A stretch of DNA of 64,000 nucleotides from Roseitranquillus sp963776845 (GTDB lineage Bacteria; Pseudomonadota; Alphaproteobacteria; Rhodobacterales; Rhodobacteraceae). Below the pieces are notes generated by a model. The model saw nothing but the letters and a program-made list of their open reading frames with translations, searched no databases and was not told the origin of the DNA. The stretch covers positions 62,001 to 126,000 of the forward strand of contig CAVZOJ010000008.1 of assembly GCA_963776845.1 (NCBI GenBank). The letters run 5' to 3'. The position numbers were made by a program, and so were the translations under genes. Below, one piece after another: positions 1-7,949 of the stretch. Positions within the stretch are counted from its first letter, which is position 1, and every line of letters begins with the position of its first letter.

Positions 1-805
1 GACGCGTCCCACGATGGCGGCAAGCATCATGACCGTGAGGATCCCGCCCGCCTGTGCGGCGGGAATGCCGCAACCCTGGGCGTAGGGCACTAGGTGCATC
101 AGCGGCACCGACATTAGCGCACAGCACATCAACACGGCAGCCCCCATGATCAGCACCGAGGGGATGGCCTTCAGAGTGCGGACATCATCGCCGGGAGAAG
201 CTGCCTGTGCTCTCGCGGGGGGGCTGGCGGACAAGCATGGCCAGCGGCACAAGCGTGACCAGAGACACCAGCCCGAGCGTCAGGAATGCCCCGCGCCAGC
301 CGACCGCCTCGATCAGCAGTGCCGAAGCCAGCGGAATGCCGCCCTGTCCCGCTGCCTGGCCTGCTGCGACGAGGCCGATGGCAAGGCCTGCGCCGGTGCG
401 GAACCAACTGCCCACAGCCGCCATGAGCGGGGCGAAAAGCGCGCCGCCGCCGAATGCCCCGGCGAGAAAGAAAAGTCCCTAGATCTGCCAAAGGCTTTGA
501 GCCCGCGAGGCGGCCAGCACCGTCAGCCCTGTTACAATCGCGCCGGTCAGCACCACGCCGCGCACGCCAACCCTGTCGGTGACGCGGCCCATCACGATGC
601 CACCAAGGCCAAGTCCGATCAATCCGAACGTATTGATCAGCGCAATTTCGCCCCGACTCCAGCCAAACTCGGCCTCCAGCGGCACGAAGAAAGGGGAAAG
701 CCCGTTGACCAACACGCCCATGGATATGGCAAGCATCACGGCTGAGGTCGCCGCGATCACCCAGCGATATGGAGGTTGGGGACGGGTCATCATCGAGGTC
801 TCCAT
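1..805 (-). pseudogene. MFS transporter, broken and cut by the window edge
   Basis: Major facilitator superfamily permease of the inner membrane; substrate unknown. The reading frame begins at an ATG at 805 (a second ATG pair follows at 793/790). The first 100 residues hold hydrophobic helices and the typical loop between helices 2 and 3 (GRVTDRVGVRG). An in-frame TAG at 479-481 interrupts the protein after SLWQI. The same frame continues with good MFS sequence to about 185, where a TGA is met. A one-base shift there restores transmembrane-like sequence that runs off the left edge. With one nonsense codon and one frameshift the gene is either decayed or hit by sequencing errors. It starts 5 bp downstream of the end of the cysteine synthase gene and was probably cotranscribed with it. 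Confidence 0.8.
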
Positions 806-810
806 CCAGT

Positions 811-2340
811 TCACGCGACTTTGCCGGTAGTGGTCGTGGCCGGCATCGAGGACCCGCGCGGGTGCACCCATTTCGGCAGGAAGCCATAGGCGTCGCCGAC
901 GCTGCCCGGGTTTACCTCGATCCCGACAGCGCCAAGCAGCGCCTTGAGGCGTCCGTCGTTGCTGGCATCGAAGGTCTCGGTCGCGCCGCCCAGATGCTGC
1001 CCGCCGACAAAGACCTGCGGGATCGTGATGGCGCCTGCCCGGTCGGCCATGGCGCGGCGGACCTTCGTGGCCCAGCGGGGATCGGCAAACTCGGGTCCGT
1101 CGAGATAAACCGCGCGGTACGGCACGCCAAGCTGCGTCAGCAACTTCTTCGCGCCCCAGGCGAATTCGCACCATTCCAGGGCGAAGATGACCACCGGCTG
1201 ATCCGGGTCCGAGACGATCGCATCGACATTGGCCACCGCAGCCGGGTCCAGCGTCACCGGTTTCGTCACGGCGGGGGCCGTCTGAATTGGCGAGGTGTCG
1301 AAGCGAAAGCCGGGAGTCGAGGCCGCGATCGCCACTTCCTCGGCGTCCATCTCCTCCGCGATCCCGTCGAACAGCGGGGTCGAGAGATAGCGTTCGCCCG
1401 TATCGGGCAGCATGGCGAGAATGCGCGCGCCCTTTGGCGCGTCCTGCGCCACCTTCAGGGCGGCGGCCAGCGTCGCCCCGGCCGTGATGCCGACCAGCAG
1501 CCCTTCCTTGCGGGCGAGGTCGCGGGCGCAGCGGATCGCATCGTCGCCGCGCACGGGTTGAATGGCGTCGATATGGCCGGCAGCGATCACGTCGCCTGCA
1601 AGCTTGGGGATGAAATCCGGCGTCCAGCCCTGCATCGGGTGCGGGCGAAAGACCGGATGGCTTGCGGCCGGAGACCCGTCCCGATTGTAGGCCTGCCCGA
1701 TGCCCGACCCGAGAAGCTGTGAATTTTCCGGCTCTGCGGCGATCACCCTGGTTTGCGGGCTTCCGGCCTTGAGCACACGGGCGATCCCCTTCAGCGTCCC
1801 GCCCGTGCCGAAGCCGGTCACGAAGTAATCGAGCGGAGCATCTGAAAAACCGGCAAGGATTTCTTGCGCGGTGGTGGCGGAATGGATGTCCGGCCCGGCC
1901 TCGTTCTCGAACTGGCGGGCAAGGAACCAGCCATGCGCCTCGGACAGCTCCCGCGCCTTGGCCAGCATGCCGGTGCCCTTTTCGCCCGCCGGGGTCAGCA
2001 CCACCTTTGCCCCCAGCATCCGCAACAGCTTGCGCCGCTCGACCGAGAAGCTCTCGGCCATGACAACCACCATCGGGTAGCCCTTGGCCGCGCAGACGAT
2101 GGCGAGGCCAATGCCGGTATTGCCGGAGGTCGCCTCGACCACCGTCTGGCCGGACGTCAGCGTGCCATCACGCTCTGCCCCTTCGATGATCCCGAGGGCC
2201 AGGCGGTCCTTGACCGAGCCGCCGGGATTGAAGCTTTCGACCTTCACGAACAGCTCGACCCCCTCCGGGGCGAGCGCGTTGAGACGAATGACCGGCGTGT
2301 TGCCGATGGTGGTCAGGACGGAGGAATGGATCGGTGTCAT
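811..2340 (-). CDS. cysK: Cysteine synthase A fused to a C-terminal glutaredoxin domain
   Basis: Predicted O-acetylserine sulfhydrylase: PLP-dependent synthesis of cysteine from O-acetylserine and sulfide in the cytosol. The chosen start (MTPIHSSVL) matches where the family begins; the longer open frame upstream is unrelated. Residues 1-310 hold the fold-type II signatures: NPGGSVKDRLA with the PLP lysine, SGNTGIGLA, and GTGGTLKG for phosphate binding. The last ~110 residues form a glutaredoxin-like domain with WCEFAW in place of the usual CPYC and the glutathione-binding TIPQVFVGG and GG pair. Only one cysteine remains in the active-site motif, so a monothiol mechanism is expected. The total of 509 aa is much longer than the usual ~310. 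The fusion may couple glutathione-linked reduction to cysteine synthesis; that is inference. Confidence 0.9.
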   Translation of the reverse strand: MTPIHSSVLTTIGNTPVIRLNALAPEGVELFVKVESFNPGGSVKDRLALGIIEGAERDGTLTSGQTVVEATSGNTGIGLAIVCAAKGYPMVVVMAESFSVERRKLLRMLGAKVVLTPAGEKGTGMLAKARELSEAHGWFLARQFENEAGPDIHSATTAQEILAGFSDAPLDYFVTGFGTGGTLKGIARVLKAGSPQTRVIAAEPENSQLLGSGIGQAYNRDGSPAASHPVFRPHPMQGWTPDFIPKLAGDVIAAGHIDAIQPVRGDDAIRCARDLARKEGLLVGITAGATLAAALKVAQDAPKGARILAMLPDTGERYLSTPLFDGIAEEMDAEEVAIAASTPGFRFDTSPIQTAPAVTKPVTLDPAAVANVDAIVSDPDQPVVIFALEWCEFAWGAKKLLTQLGVPYRAVYLDGPEFADPRWATKVRRAMADRAGAITIPQVFVGGQHLGGATETFDASNDGRLKALLGAVGIEVNPGSVGDAYGFLPKWVHPRGSSMPATTTTGKVA

Positions 2341-2449
2341 GGGACGCTCCCTTGAATGCGGGTTGAGGATCGAAATCGAACGGTCTCGGCGGGCGGCGCG
2401 GCCCCTTCGCCTGAAGGCCAGGCAGAGCGGATGCAGCGGCCCCGCGCGA

Positions 2450-2959
2450 TCAGGTGAAGGGCGCACCGGTCTGTGCACAAAGGGCTCTGAGCCTCTGCAG
2501 GCCGGCCTCTGACCAGACCACTTCGCGTCTGTAGTAGCGCGGCACGGCCAGTGTCGCATCGTCGATGACGTACCAGGGCTGTCTGGACTCGGTGTGGATA
2601 TGCACGACCGGGGGCATCAGCGCAGGGTCGTCGAGCGTGCCGACACGCAGAAAGCGCAGATGGTCATCCTGTCGGTTGATCAGATAATTGCTCCAGACCG
2701 CCACCTTGCATGACGCGCACCGCGCGACGCGCTGGCCCTGCCCGCTGGGTGTCTCCAGCAGCGCTTCTTCGATCGTCCCGGACAGGAGGATCACGCGATC
2801 CGCTTCGATCTGTGCATTCACGACGTTGGAGCTGCCGGTTTGCCGCTGACAGAGGCTGCAATGGCAGGCCTGAACCACCAAAGGCTCGGAGGTCACGCGA
2901 TAGCGCACCGCACCGCAGGCGCAGCCTCCTTCGCAGAAGGAATTGATTGAATCAGTCAT
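2450..2959 (-). CDS. GFA/CENP-V family protein (glutathione-dependent formaldehyde-activating-like)
   Basis: Small zinc-binding beta-tent protein of the GFA family, 169 aa. Cysteines that would bind zinc are visible: GGCACGAVRY near the N-terminus, CHCSLCQRQTG at about residues 34-44, and CASCK at about residue 87. The family is named after glutathione-dependent formaldehyde-activating enzyme, but most members have no proven reaction, so the substrate is unknown. The start MTDSINSF is chosen because the family motif follows within ten residues. It lies in the same leftward set as the cysteine synthase-glutaredoxin fusion and the FAD monooxygenase, 109 bp from the first and 25 bp from the second. 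That supports a thiol or detoxification theme. Confidence 0.85.
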   Translation of the reverse strand: MTDSINSFCEGGCACGAVRYRVTSEPLVVQACHCSLCQRQTGSSNVVNAQIEADRVILLSGTIEEALLETPSGQGQRVARCASCKVAVWSNYLINRQDDHLRFLRVGTLDDPALMPPVVHIHTESRQPWYVIDDATLAVPRYYRREVVWSEAGLQRLRALCAQTGAPFT

Positions 2960-2984
2960 GAGTTCCTGCCTTTCGGGTGTGTTT

Positions 2985-4220
2985 TCAGGCCGCCTTGCGG
3001 TCCGCGGCGGCGGTGATGTGACGGGCGAGCCAGCGCGCATCGTCCCCGACGCCGTCCAGCAGCGTCGATTTGCGGGTGTGCATGAATGGAAGACCCAGGG
3101 CGTAGAGACCGGGGGCGACAACGCCGTTATTGTGCAGAAGCCGTCCCTTGGCGTCGAAAACCGGAAGGTGCAGCCAGGAGTGATCGGGCGTGAACCCGGT
3201 CGCCCAGACAATCGACCCGATCGCCCCCCCGGACAGATCCAGCGTCAGACGGGGCACGGTCGGCAGGCGCGTCGACGCGAAGCGTGTCGGCGGTTGGTCC
3301 AGGTGCAGACCCGTCTCCACCGCCCAGGCATCCATCTGGGACAACGCTCTGTTCATCTTCAGGTCCGACAGAGACGCGGCATTGGCCAGCGCGCCGGAAA
3401 ACATCAGTGTCGTGTCCCGAACGCCGGCCAAGCGCCCGACGATCTCGACGCCCATATCCTGAAGCGTGTTCAGGTCCAGAAACTGGCGCGCCGGGTCGCC
3501 GACAAGCTGCAAGGACGGAACGGAGCGGGCGCGGTCGATATCATCGACGGTGTCCGCCGTGGCCGACAGCAAGCCGGCATGTTCCATCCACCATTGGATG
3601 TCATGGCCACGGTAATGACGCGGCATGCGGATGTGATTGCCTGCGGCAAGGATAACGGGCCGCCCGGATGCGTGGATCTCGGCGGCAAGCTGCACGCCTG
3701 TTGCAGAGGCTCCGACAACGAGGACCCCGCCTTCGGGCAGGTCGGACGGGCTGCGATAAGTCAGCGGCGACACCTGCGCGATGTGGTCCGGAAGGTCCTT
3801 TGCAAAGGGCGGGAGACTGACCCGATTGCACGCACCGCTGGCGAGGACCACGTTCGCGGCCCGCCAGATCCCCTTGTCCGTGGTGACGATGTAGCTGCCG
3901 GCGTCCCGCGTGACGGAGGTGACTGTCACGCCGGTCTCGACCGGAGCAGCCGAGGCCACGGCATATCGCTCCAGCAATTCAACGACGTTTTTGACGGACA
4001 TGAACCCATCAGGGTCGGGACCGGAATAGCTGTAGCCCGGCAGGCGGCTTTGCCAGTTGGGCGTCAAAAGCCTGAGGCTGTCCCACCGCTCTTTCGCCCA
4101 GGAATTGCCGACCACGCCGCGTTCGAGCACGACATGCGGTTCCGCCTGCGCGGTCAGGCAATGGCTCATGGCGAGCCCGGCCTGACCGGCGCCGATGACG
4201 ATATTTCTGATGGTCTGCAT
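2985..4220 (-). CDS. FAD-dependent monooxygenase / flavoprotein oxidoreductase
   Basis: Predicted two-dinucleotide-binding flavoprotein of the flavin-containing monooxygenase/TrkA-like type, 411 aa. The N-terminus has the FAD Rossmann motif VIGAGQAGLA at residues 7-16. A second nucleotide-binding motif, VVGASATGVQLAAE, lies at about residues 165-180 and would bind NADPH. WATGFTPD near residue 345 is the conserved ATG motif of this superfamily. The start at 4220 places the FAD motif at the usual distance; the open frame further upstream is not homologous. Members hydroxylate soft nucleophiles or act in Baeyer-Villiger oxidation; the substrate cannot be read here. It is followed after 25 bp by the GFA-family gene. 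Confidence 0.85.
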   Translation of the reverse strand: MQTIRNIVIGAGQAGLAMSHCLTAQAEPHVVLERGVVGNSWAKERWDSLRLLTPNWQSRLPGYSYSGPDPDGFMSVKNVVELLERYAVASAAPVETGVTVTSVTRDAGSYIVTTDKGIWRAANVVLASGACNRVSLPPFAKDLPDHIAQVSPLTYRSPSDLPEGGVLVVGASATGVQLAAEIHASGRPVILAAGNHIRMPRHYRGHDIQWWMEHAGLLSATADTVDDIDRARSVPSLQLVGDPARQFLDLNTLQDMGVEIVGRLAGVRDTTLMFSGALANAASLSDLKMNRALSQMDAWAVETGLHLDQPPTRFASTRLPTVPRLTLDLSGGAIGSIVWATGFTPDHSWLHLPVFDAKGRLLHNNGVVAPGLYALGLPFMHTRKSTLLDGVGDDARWLARHITAAADRKAA

Positions 4221-4321
4221 GGGGCTCTCCAGATTGGGCGTGGCGCTCTGGTCAAATCGGATCGAACGGGCTTCGAAGGCGCGGTCAGGCAGTGCGTCGG
4301 GCGTGCCCTGCCTGGCCGGAA

Positions 4322-4537
4322 CTACAAGAAGAAATGCTGAAGCGGACGCGGCCTCGTGCGAAGCGCTTCGTCGCGGGACACGTTGATGTCGCGGAGCAGC
4401 CGGGCGTCCAACTCGTGCAGCTGCGTGATCCCCTGCTTCTCTACAGAATGGCGTTGCACTGCTGCAAAGTAGGACCTCAGGCGGTCTCGAACGGAGCGGC
4501 CGGGATTGACCGGCAGGACGTTGGTAGAAGCAAACAT
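4322..4537 (-). CDS. DUF1127 (YjiS-like) small protein
   Basis: A 71-aa protein with the DUF1127 core LHELDARLLRDINVSRDEA. DUF1127 proteins are short, often arginine-rich, and common in alphaproteobacteria; some have been linked to RNA metabolism and stress, but no activity can be assigned from sequence. The start (MFASTNVLP) is chosen by family length; the longer frame upstream overlaps the OsmC 3' end. It lies between the monooxygenase and the OsmC-like gene, all transcribed leftward. Confidence 0.8.
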   Translation of the reverse strand: MFASTNVLPVNPGRSVRDRLRSYFAAVQRHSVEKQGITQLHELDARLLRDINVSRDEALRTRPRPLQHFFL

Positions 4538-4610
4538 GGATTTCTTTCCGTTTCGAATTTGGGGTTGGATGGCCGCCGCATGACGGCCACCCTTGGCCAT
4601 GTGTCGGCAC

Positions 4611-5177
4611 TCAGGCGACGTTGACTGCGACGTTGGTCGGGTTGGTGATGATGTCGAACAGGGCCGAACGCTTCTGCGACTGGGCAACCAGCGCGCGGAT
4701 GTCATCGTCGCTCGCATCGGCGTCGATCTCGAACATCACCCGGATGGCCGAGAAGCCGTTCCGGATCTCCGGATCCATGCCGAGGATGCCGCGGACGTCG
4801 ATGTCGCCCTCGACAACCGCACGCGCCGAGTTGATCTGAATGCTGCGATGCTGGGCGACGGCGGCCAAACCGCCCATGAGGCAGCTTGCCAGCGCAGACA
4901 GAACGATCTCGGTCGGCGTCACCGCACGGTCGGCGGCGGCGAAGACCTCCGGGTGATCGGACTCAATGGAGAACGACTGCTTGCGGGTGTGTTCCTGGCC
5001 GAGGCCGAAGTAGCCGTCGATCGTATTGACGCTGTAGGTGCCTTCCTGCCAGTCGCAGACGCTGCGCCAGGTGAAGGCGGCGGCCTCGGGTGTTTCGGCG
5101 AAGGCGCCGCGGGCGCCGATCAGGGCTTCGGTATTGACGCCATTGTCGATGACGGCGGGGGTGGGCGAGGTGAACAT
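4611..5177 (-). CDS. OsmC family protein (hydroperoxide/thiol stress)
   Basis: 188-aa member of the OsmC/Ohr superfamily, which as dimers reduce organic hydroperoxides using two redox cysteines. ALASCLMGGL in the second half is the conserved helix with one redox cysteine; SVCDW near residue 40 may hold the other, though its spacing is not classical. The start MFTSPTPAV is preferred over an upstream ATG at 5282, which would add a low-complexity Ala/Arg stretch. It is the first gene of the leftward set and faces the CadC-like regulator across a 365-bp divergent region with two hairpins. The neighbourhood (cysteine synthase-glutaredoxin, GFA, flavoprotein, OsmC) fits a thiol or electrophile stress response; this is inference. 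Confidence 0.85.
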   Translation of the reverse strand: MFTSPTPAVIDNGVNTEALIGARGAFAETPEAAAFTWRSVCDWQEGTYSVNTIDGYFGLGQEHTRKQSFSIESDHPEVFAAADRAVTPTEIVLSALASCLMGGLAAVAQHRSIQINSARAVVEGDIDVRGILGMDPEIRNGFSAIRVMFEIDADASDDDIRALVAQSQKRSALFDIITNPTNVAVNVA

Positions 5178-5542
5178 GATGGTCTTTCCTTTGGGTTGGT
5201 AGGGTTGGTGGTTCTGGTCTGGCGTGGGCCTCGATCCGGCCCAGGCCGCAGCTGCGGCTCGCCGCAGCATCATCGGGATCATGGCCGCGGAGCGGTGAGA
5301 TCCGCTCCGACCCGATTGGTCTGGTGGAACCAGACCCGGCTGTCTTCCGGCGCGGACATGGTCCGAACCCGGTCGAAGCCGTTGCCATAGCCGGGACTGT
5401 GGGGAACTGCGGGGAGGGTCATTCTTTCTGGTCTCCTGAAGCTTGTTGCGACTGGAGATGGATTACGCCGCCCGCAGTTGCGGCGCTTGGGAACGTCCTG
5501 AGAAAGTCATGACGAAATCATGGGGAACTCCTACGATAGGCC
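5178..5542. promoter_or_regulatory. Divergent promoter region with two perfect hairpins
   Basis: Intergenic region between the leftward OsmC gene and the rightward CadC-like regulator. It holds two adjacent inverted repeats: CGGAGCGG/CCGCTCCG with a 6-bp loop (5288-5309) and GGTCTGGT/ACCAGACC with a 3-bp loop (5318-5336). Neither is followed by a T-run, so operators are more likely than terminators. They are candidates for binding by the adjacent regulator. Confidence 0.5.
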
Positions 5543-6510
5543 ATGATCTATCGTTTCGACACGTTCACGCTGGACCTGTCGCTCGGCCAGTTGTCGCGCG
5601 ACGGCGAAGAAATCGCGGTCGAACCGCGAGCGTTTGCGCTGCTAAGCTACATGGTTGAAAACCGTGATCGTCTGATCTCGAAGGACGAGCTGGTCGAGAA
5701 GATCTGGGATGGCCGCATTATCACCGACACGGCGATCTCGACGCTCGTCAAGACCGCGCGCCGCGCCCTCGACGACGACGGCAAAGCGCAACGTCTGATC
5801 CGGACCGTGCATGGCCGTGGCTTCCGGTTCGCAGGCACGGTGGAAGAGACGGTCCCGGCTGAGGTCAGGCAGGACCACGCGCCGGACCACGCGCCCGTCG
5901 AGCCGGTGCAGGAGGCCGGCGAGCAACCGTCGATCGCGGTGCTGCCCTTCCGACAGATCGGCCAGAACGAGGTCTTCGGAGCCATTGCCGACGCAGTGCC
6001 GTCCGAACTGATCTCGTCGCTGTCACGCCTGCGCTGGCTCAAGGTTGTCGCGCGCGGCTCCACCTTTCGGTTCCGCGACGAAACGCCCGACATGGACATC
6101 ATTCGCAAGACACTAGGCGCGACCTATTGCCTGACCGGTGTGGTGGAGATCTTCGGGTCCGACCTCGCCCTGACGGTCGAACTTGCAGACACGCGCGACG
6201 GACGCATCGTGTGGGGAGATCGCCAGTCCGGCAAGATCGATGACGTCCACCAGATGCGGACGGAAATCGTCAACCTCGTGACATCGGCGATGGAATTGCA
6301 CGTCTCGCTCAACGAGGCCAAACGCGCACGGCTGCGCGCACCGCAAATGCTTGACGCGTGGAGCCTGTATCACCTCGGGCTCCGCCACATGTACCGCTTC
6401 AACGCAACCGACAATGCTATCGCCGCCGACCATTTCGCGCGGGCCGTCCGCCTCGATCCGAACTTCGCCCGAGCCCATGCGGCGCGGTCCTTCACCAGCT
6501 TCCAGGCGGT
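5543..6510 (+). pseudogene. CadC/OmpR-type winged-helix regulator with TolB-like and TPR parts, truncated by IS insertion
   Basis: The first ~95 residues form an OmpR-type winged helix (FALLSYMVENRDRLISKDEL, then RTVHGRGFRF). There is no receiver domain. From about residue 125 the IAVLPF motif begins a TolB-N-like segment, followed by TPR-like helices. This architecture is common in one-component regulators of alphaproteobacteria. Homology stops at about residue 321 (ARSFTSFQ), near 6507. The remaining open frame to 6694 is read from IS sequence, so the C-terminal TPRs are lost. It is divergent from the OsmC-thiol gene set and probably controlled it. Confidence 0.8.
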
Positions 6511-6611
6511 CCGAACTCCGAGTGTTCTGGGCCCACGGAGGGCATTGCGCAGCCTCGGGTCCGAGGCGTTGCCCAGCGATGGGCGCTCTGGCGCTTGTCG
6601 CCCCCCTCAGA

Positions 6612-7055
6612 TCACATGGTGGCCTCCATTCCGTGCGTCGGAGGTCGAAGCTTGGCCAACTTCCGCAGGTTCTGAGCGATGGCGGCCAGGGTGAACTCGT
6701 CTCTTGCCCCGCAGGGTCCCCGGAGCCGAAGTCGGTTGAGGCCCAGGATGCGCTTGAGATGGGCGAAGAGCATTTCGACCTTCTTGCGCCGGGGCCCGGC
6801 GATCTTTTTGTAGACCTCCGAGGCGACGCATTCCCGCGCAAGGTCTCGGACGTCTTCATGCTCCTCGCGAGTGACGTACCTCGCATCAGCGTCCGGGCAG
6901 CACCGCAGTTTCGACGGGCATGCCTGGCAGTCGGACTTCAGCGCCCGGTACTTGCGCCGCCCTTGGTTGGGCTTTCCCCTATCCGGGTCCGAGTAGTTGC
7001 GCCGGTACTGGAGAAGCTCGTGGCCCTCGGGACAGAGGTAGCGGTCGTTCTCGGG
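6612..7055 (-). pseudogene. IS1182-like transposase, C-terminal third
   Basis: Continuation of the IS1182-like transposase on the far side of the IS21-family insertion. It resumes at DPENDRYLCPEGHELLQYRR, then a cysteine cluster (CQACPSKLRCC), and the final helix KKVEMLFAHLKRILGLNRLR that carries the last catalytic glutamate region. Removing the IS21 element and one copy of its 8-bp duplication joins FTWD directly to PENDRYLCP in frame, which confirms the nesting. Confidence 0.8.
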
Positions 7056-7168
7056 GTCCCAGGTGCGCATTCCGGAGCATTCGGTCAGCGGTTCCGGCGA
7101 CATCCGGTCGGCCATTCCGACGCATCCGGTCACCGGGTCGCGTCGCCGCTGAGCTTGGTTTCGTCGTG

Positions 7169-7939
7169 TCAGCCACGGGCCTGCGCGTCAATCTCTGAGG
7201 CAGCGTCCGGCCCGGTCTTCTTCCGCATCGAAGGTCCGTCGAGGTCGAGCCGATAGGCGTTGTGGACGAGGCGGTCGAGGATGGCGTCGGCGAAGGTTGG
7301 TTCGCCGACGACGTCGTGCCAGGCGTCGACGGGAAGCTGGCTGGTGATCAGGGTGGAGCCGGCGCCGTAACGATCCTCGACGATCTCCATGAGGTCGCGG
7401 CGCTGGCTGGCGGTGAGCCGGTCGGGTCCCCAGTCGTCGAGGATCAGCAGGTCGGCCCGGACGAGACTGCGGAACAGCCGCGGGAAGCGGCCGTCGCCAT
7501 GGGCGAGCTCGAGCTCGGCGAAGAGCCGGGGCAGCCGCTTGTAGATGACGGTGCGGTCGTCGCGGCAGGCCTTCTGGCCGAGGGCGCTGGCGAGCCAGGT
7601 CTTGCCGACGCCGCAGGGGCCGGTGATCAGCAGGTTGCGCTTCTCGGCGATCCATCTGCCTGTCGCCAGCCTCTGGAACAGCGCCTTGTCGAGCTTGCGG
7701 GGCGTCCGGTAGTCGACGTCCTCGATGGCGGCGCCAGCCTGGCGCAGCTTCGCGGCGCGCATCCGGGTCTGGAAGCGCCTGGTGTTCCGGCTGGCGACCT
7801 CGCGATCGATGAGCAGGGCGAGCCATTCGGGGTGGGTAAGGTCGCCGGCCGCGTCCTGCGCCTGCAACTCGGTGAAGGCTTCGGCCATGCCGTCGAGCCG
7901 GAGGGCTCTCAGCTGGTCGAGCGTGGGATGGTCGAGCAT
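7169..7939 (-). CDS. istB: IS21-family helper ATPase IstB
   Basis: 256-aa AAA+ ATPase, DnaC-like, that oligomerises on DNA and stimulates IstA-mediated transposition. Walker A is GPCGVGKTWLA and Walker B is LLILDDWG; SQLPVDAWHD is the family sensor region. The start MLDHPTLDQL is chosen because the IstB N-terminal domain begins there; an open frame extends further upstream into istA. Intact. Confidence 0.92.
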   Translation of the reverse strand: MLDHPTLDQLRALRLDGMAEAFTELQAQDAAGDLTHPEWLALLIDREVASRNTRRFQTRMRAAKLRQAGAAIEDVDYRTPRKLDKALFQRLATGRWIAEKRNLLITGPCGVGKTWLASALGQKACRDDRTVIYKRLPRLFAELELAHGDGRFPRLFRSLVRADLLILDDWGPDRLTASQRRDLMEIVEDRYGAGSTLITSQLPVDAWHDVVGEPTFADAILDRLVHNAYRLDLDGPSMRKKTGPDAASEIDAQARG

Positions 7940-7949
7940 CGTCTCTCCT

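Noticed and set aside
769..1722. Long plus-strand frame across the cysteine synthase gene
   Set aside because: It is a shadow of the CysK-glutaredoxin gene; the composition is Arg/Gly/His-rich with no family features, as expected opposite a GC-rich gene.
2943..4340. 465-residue plus-strand frame opposite the flavoprotein gene
   Set aside because: Antisense shadow of the FAD monooxygenase; no domain motif, and the minus strand has clear Rossmann motifs.
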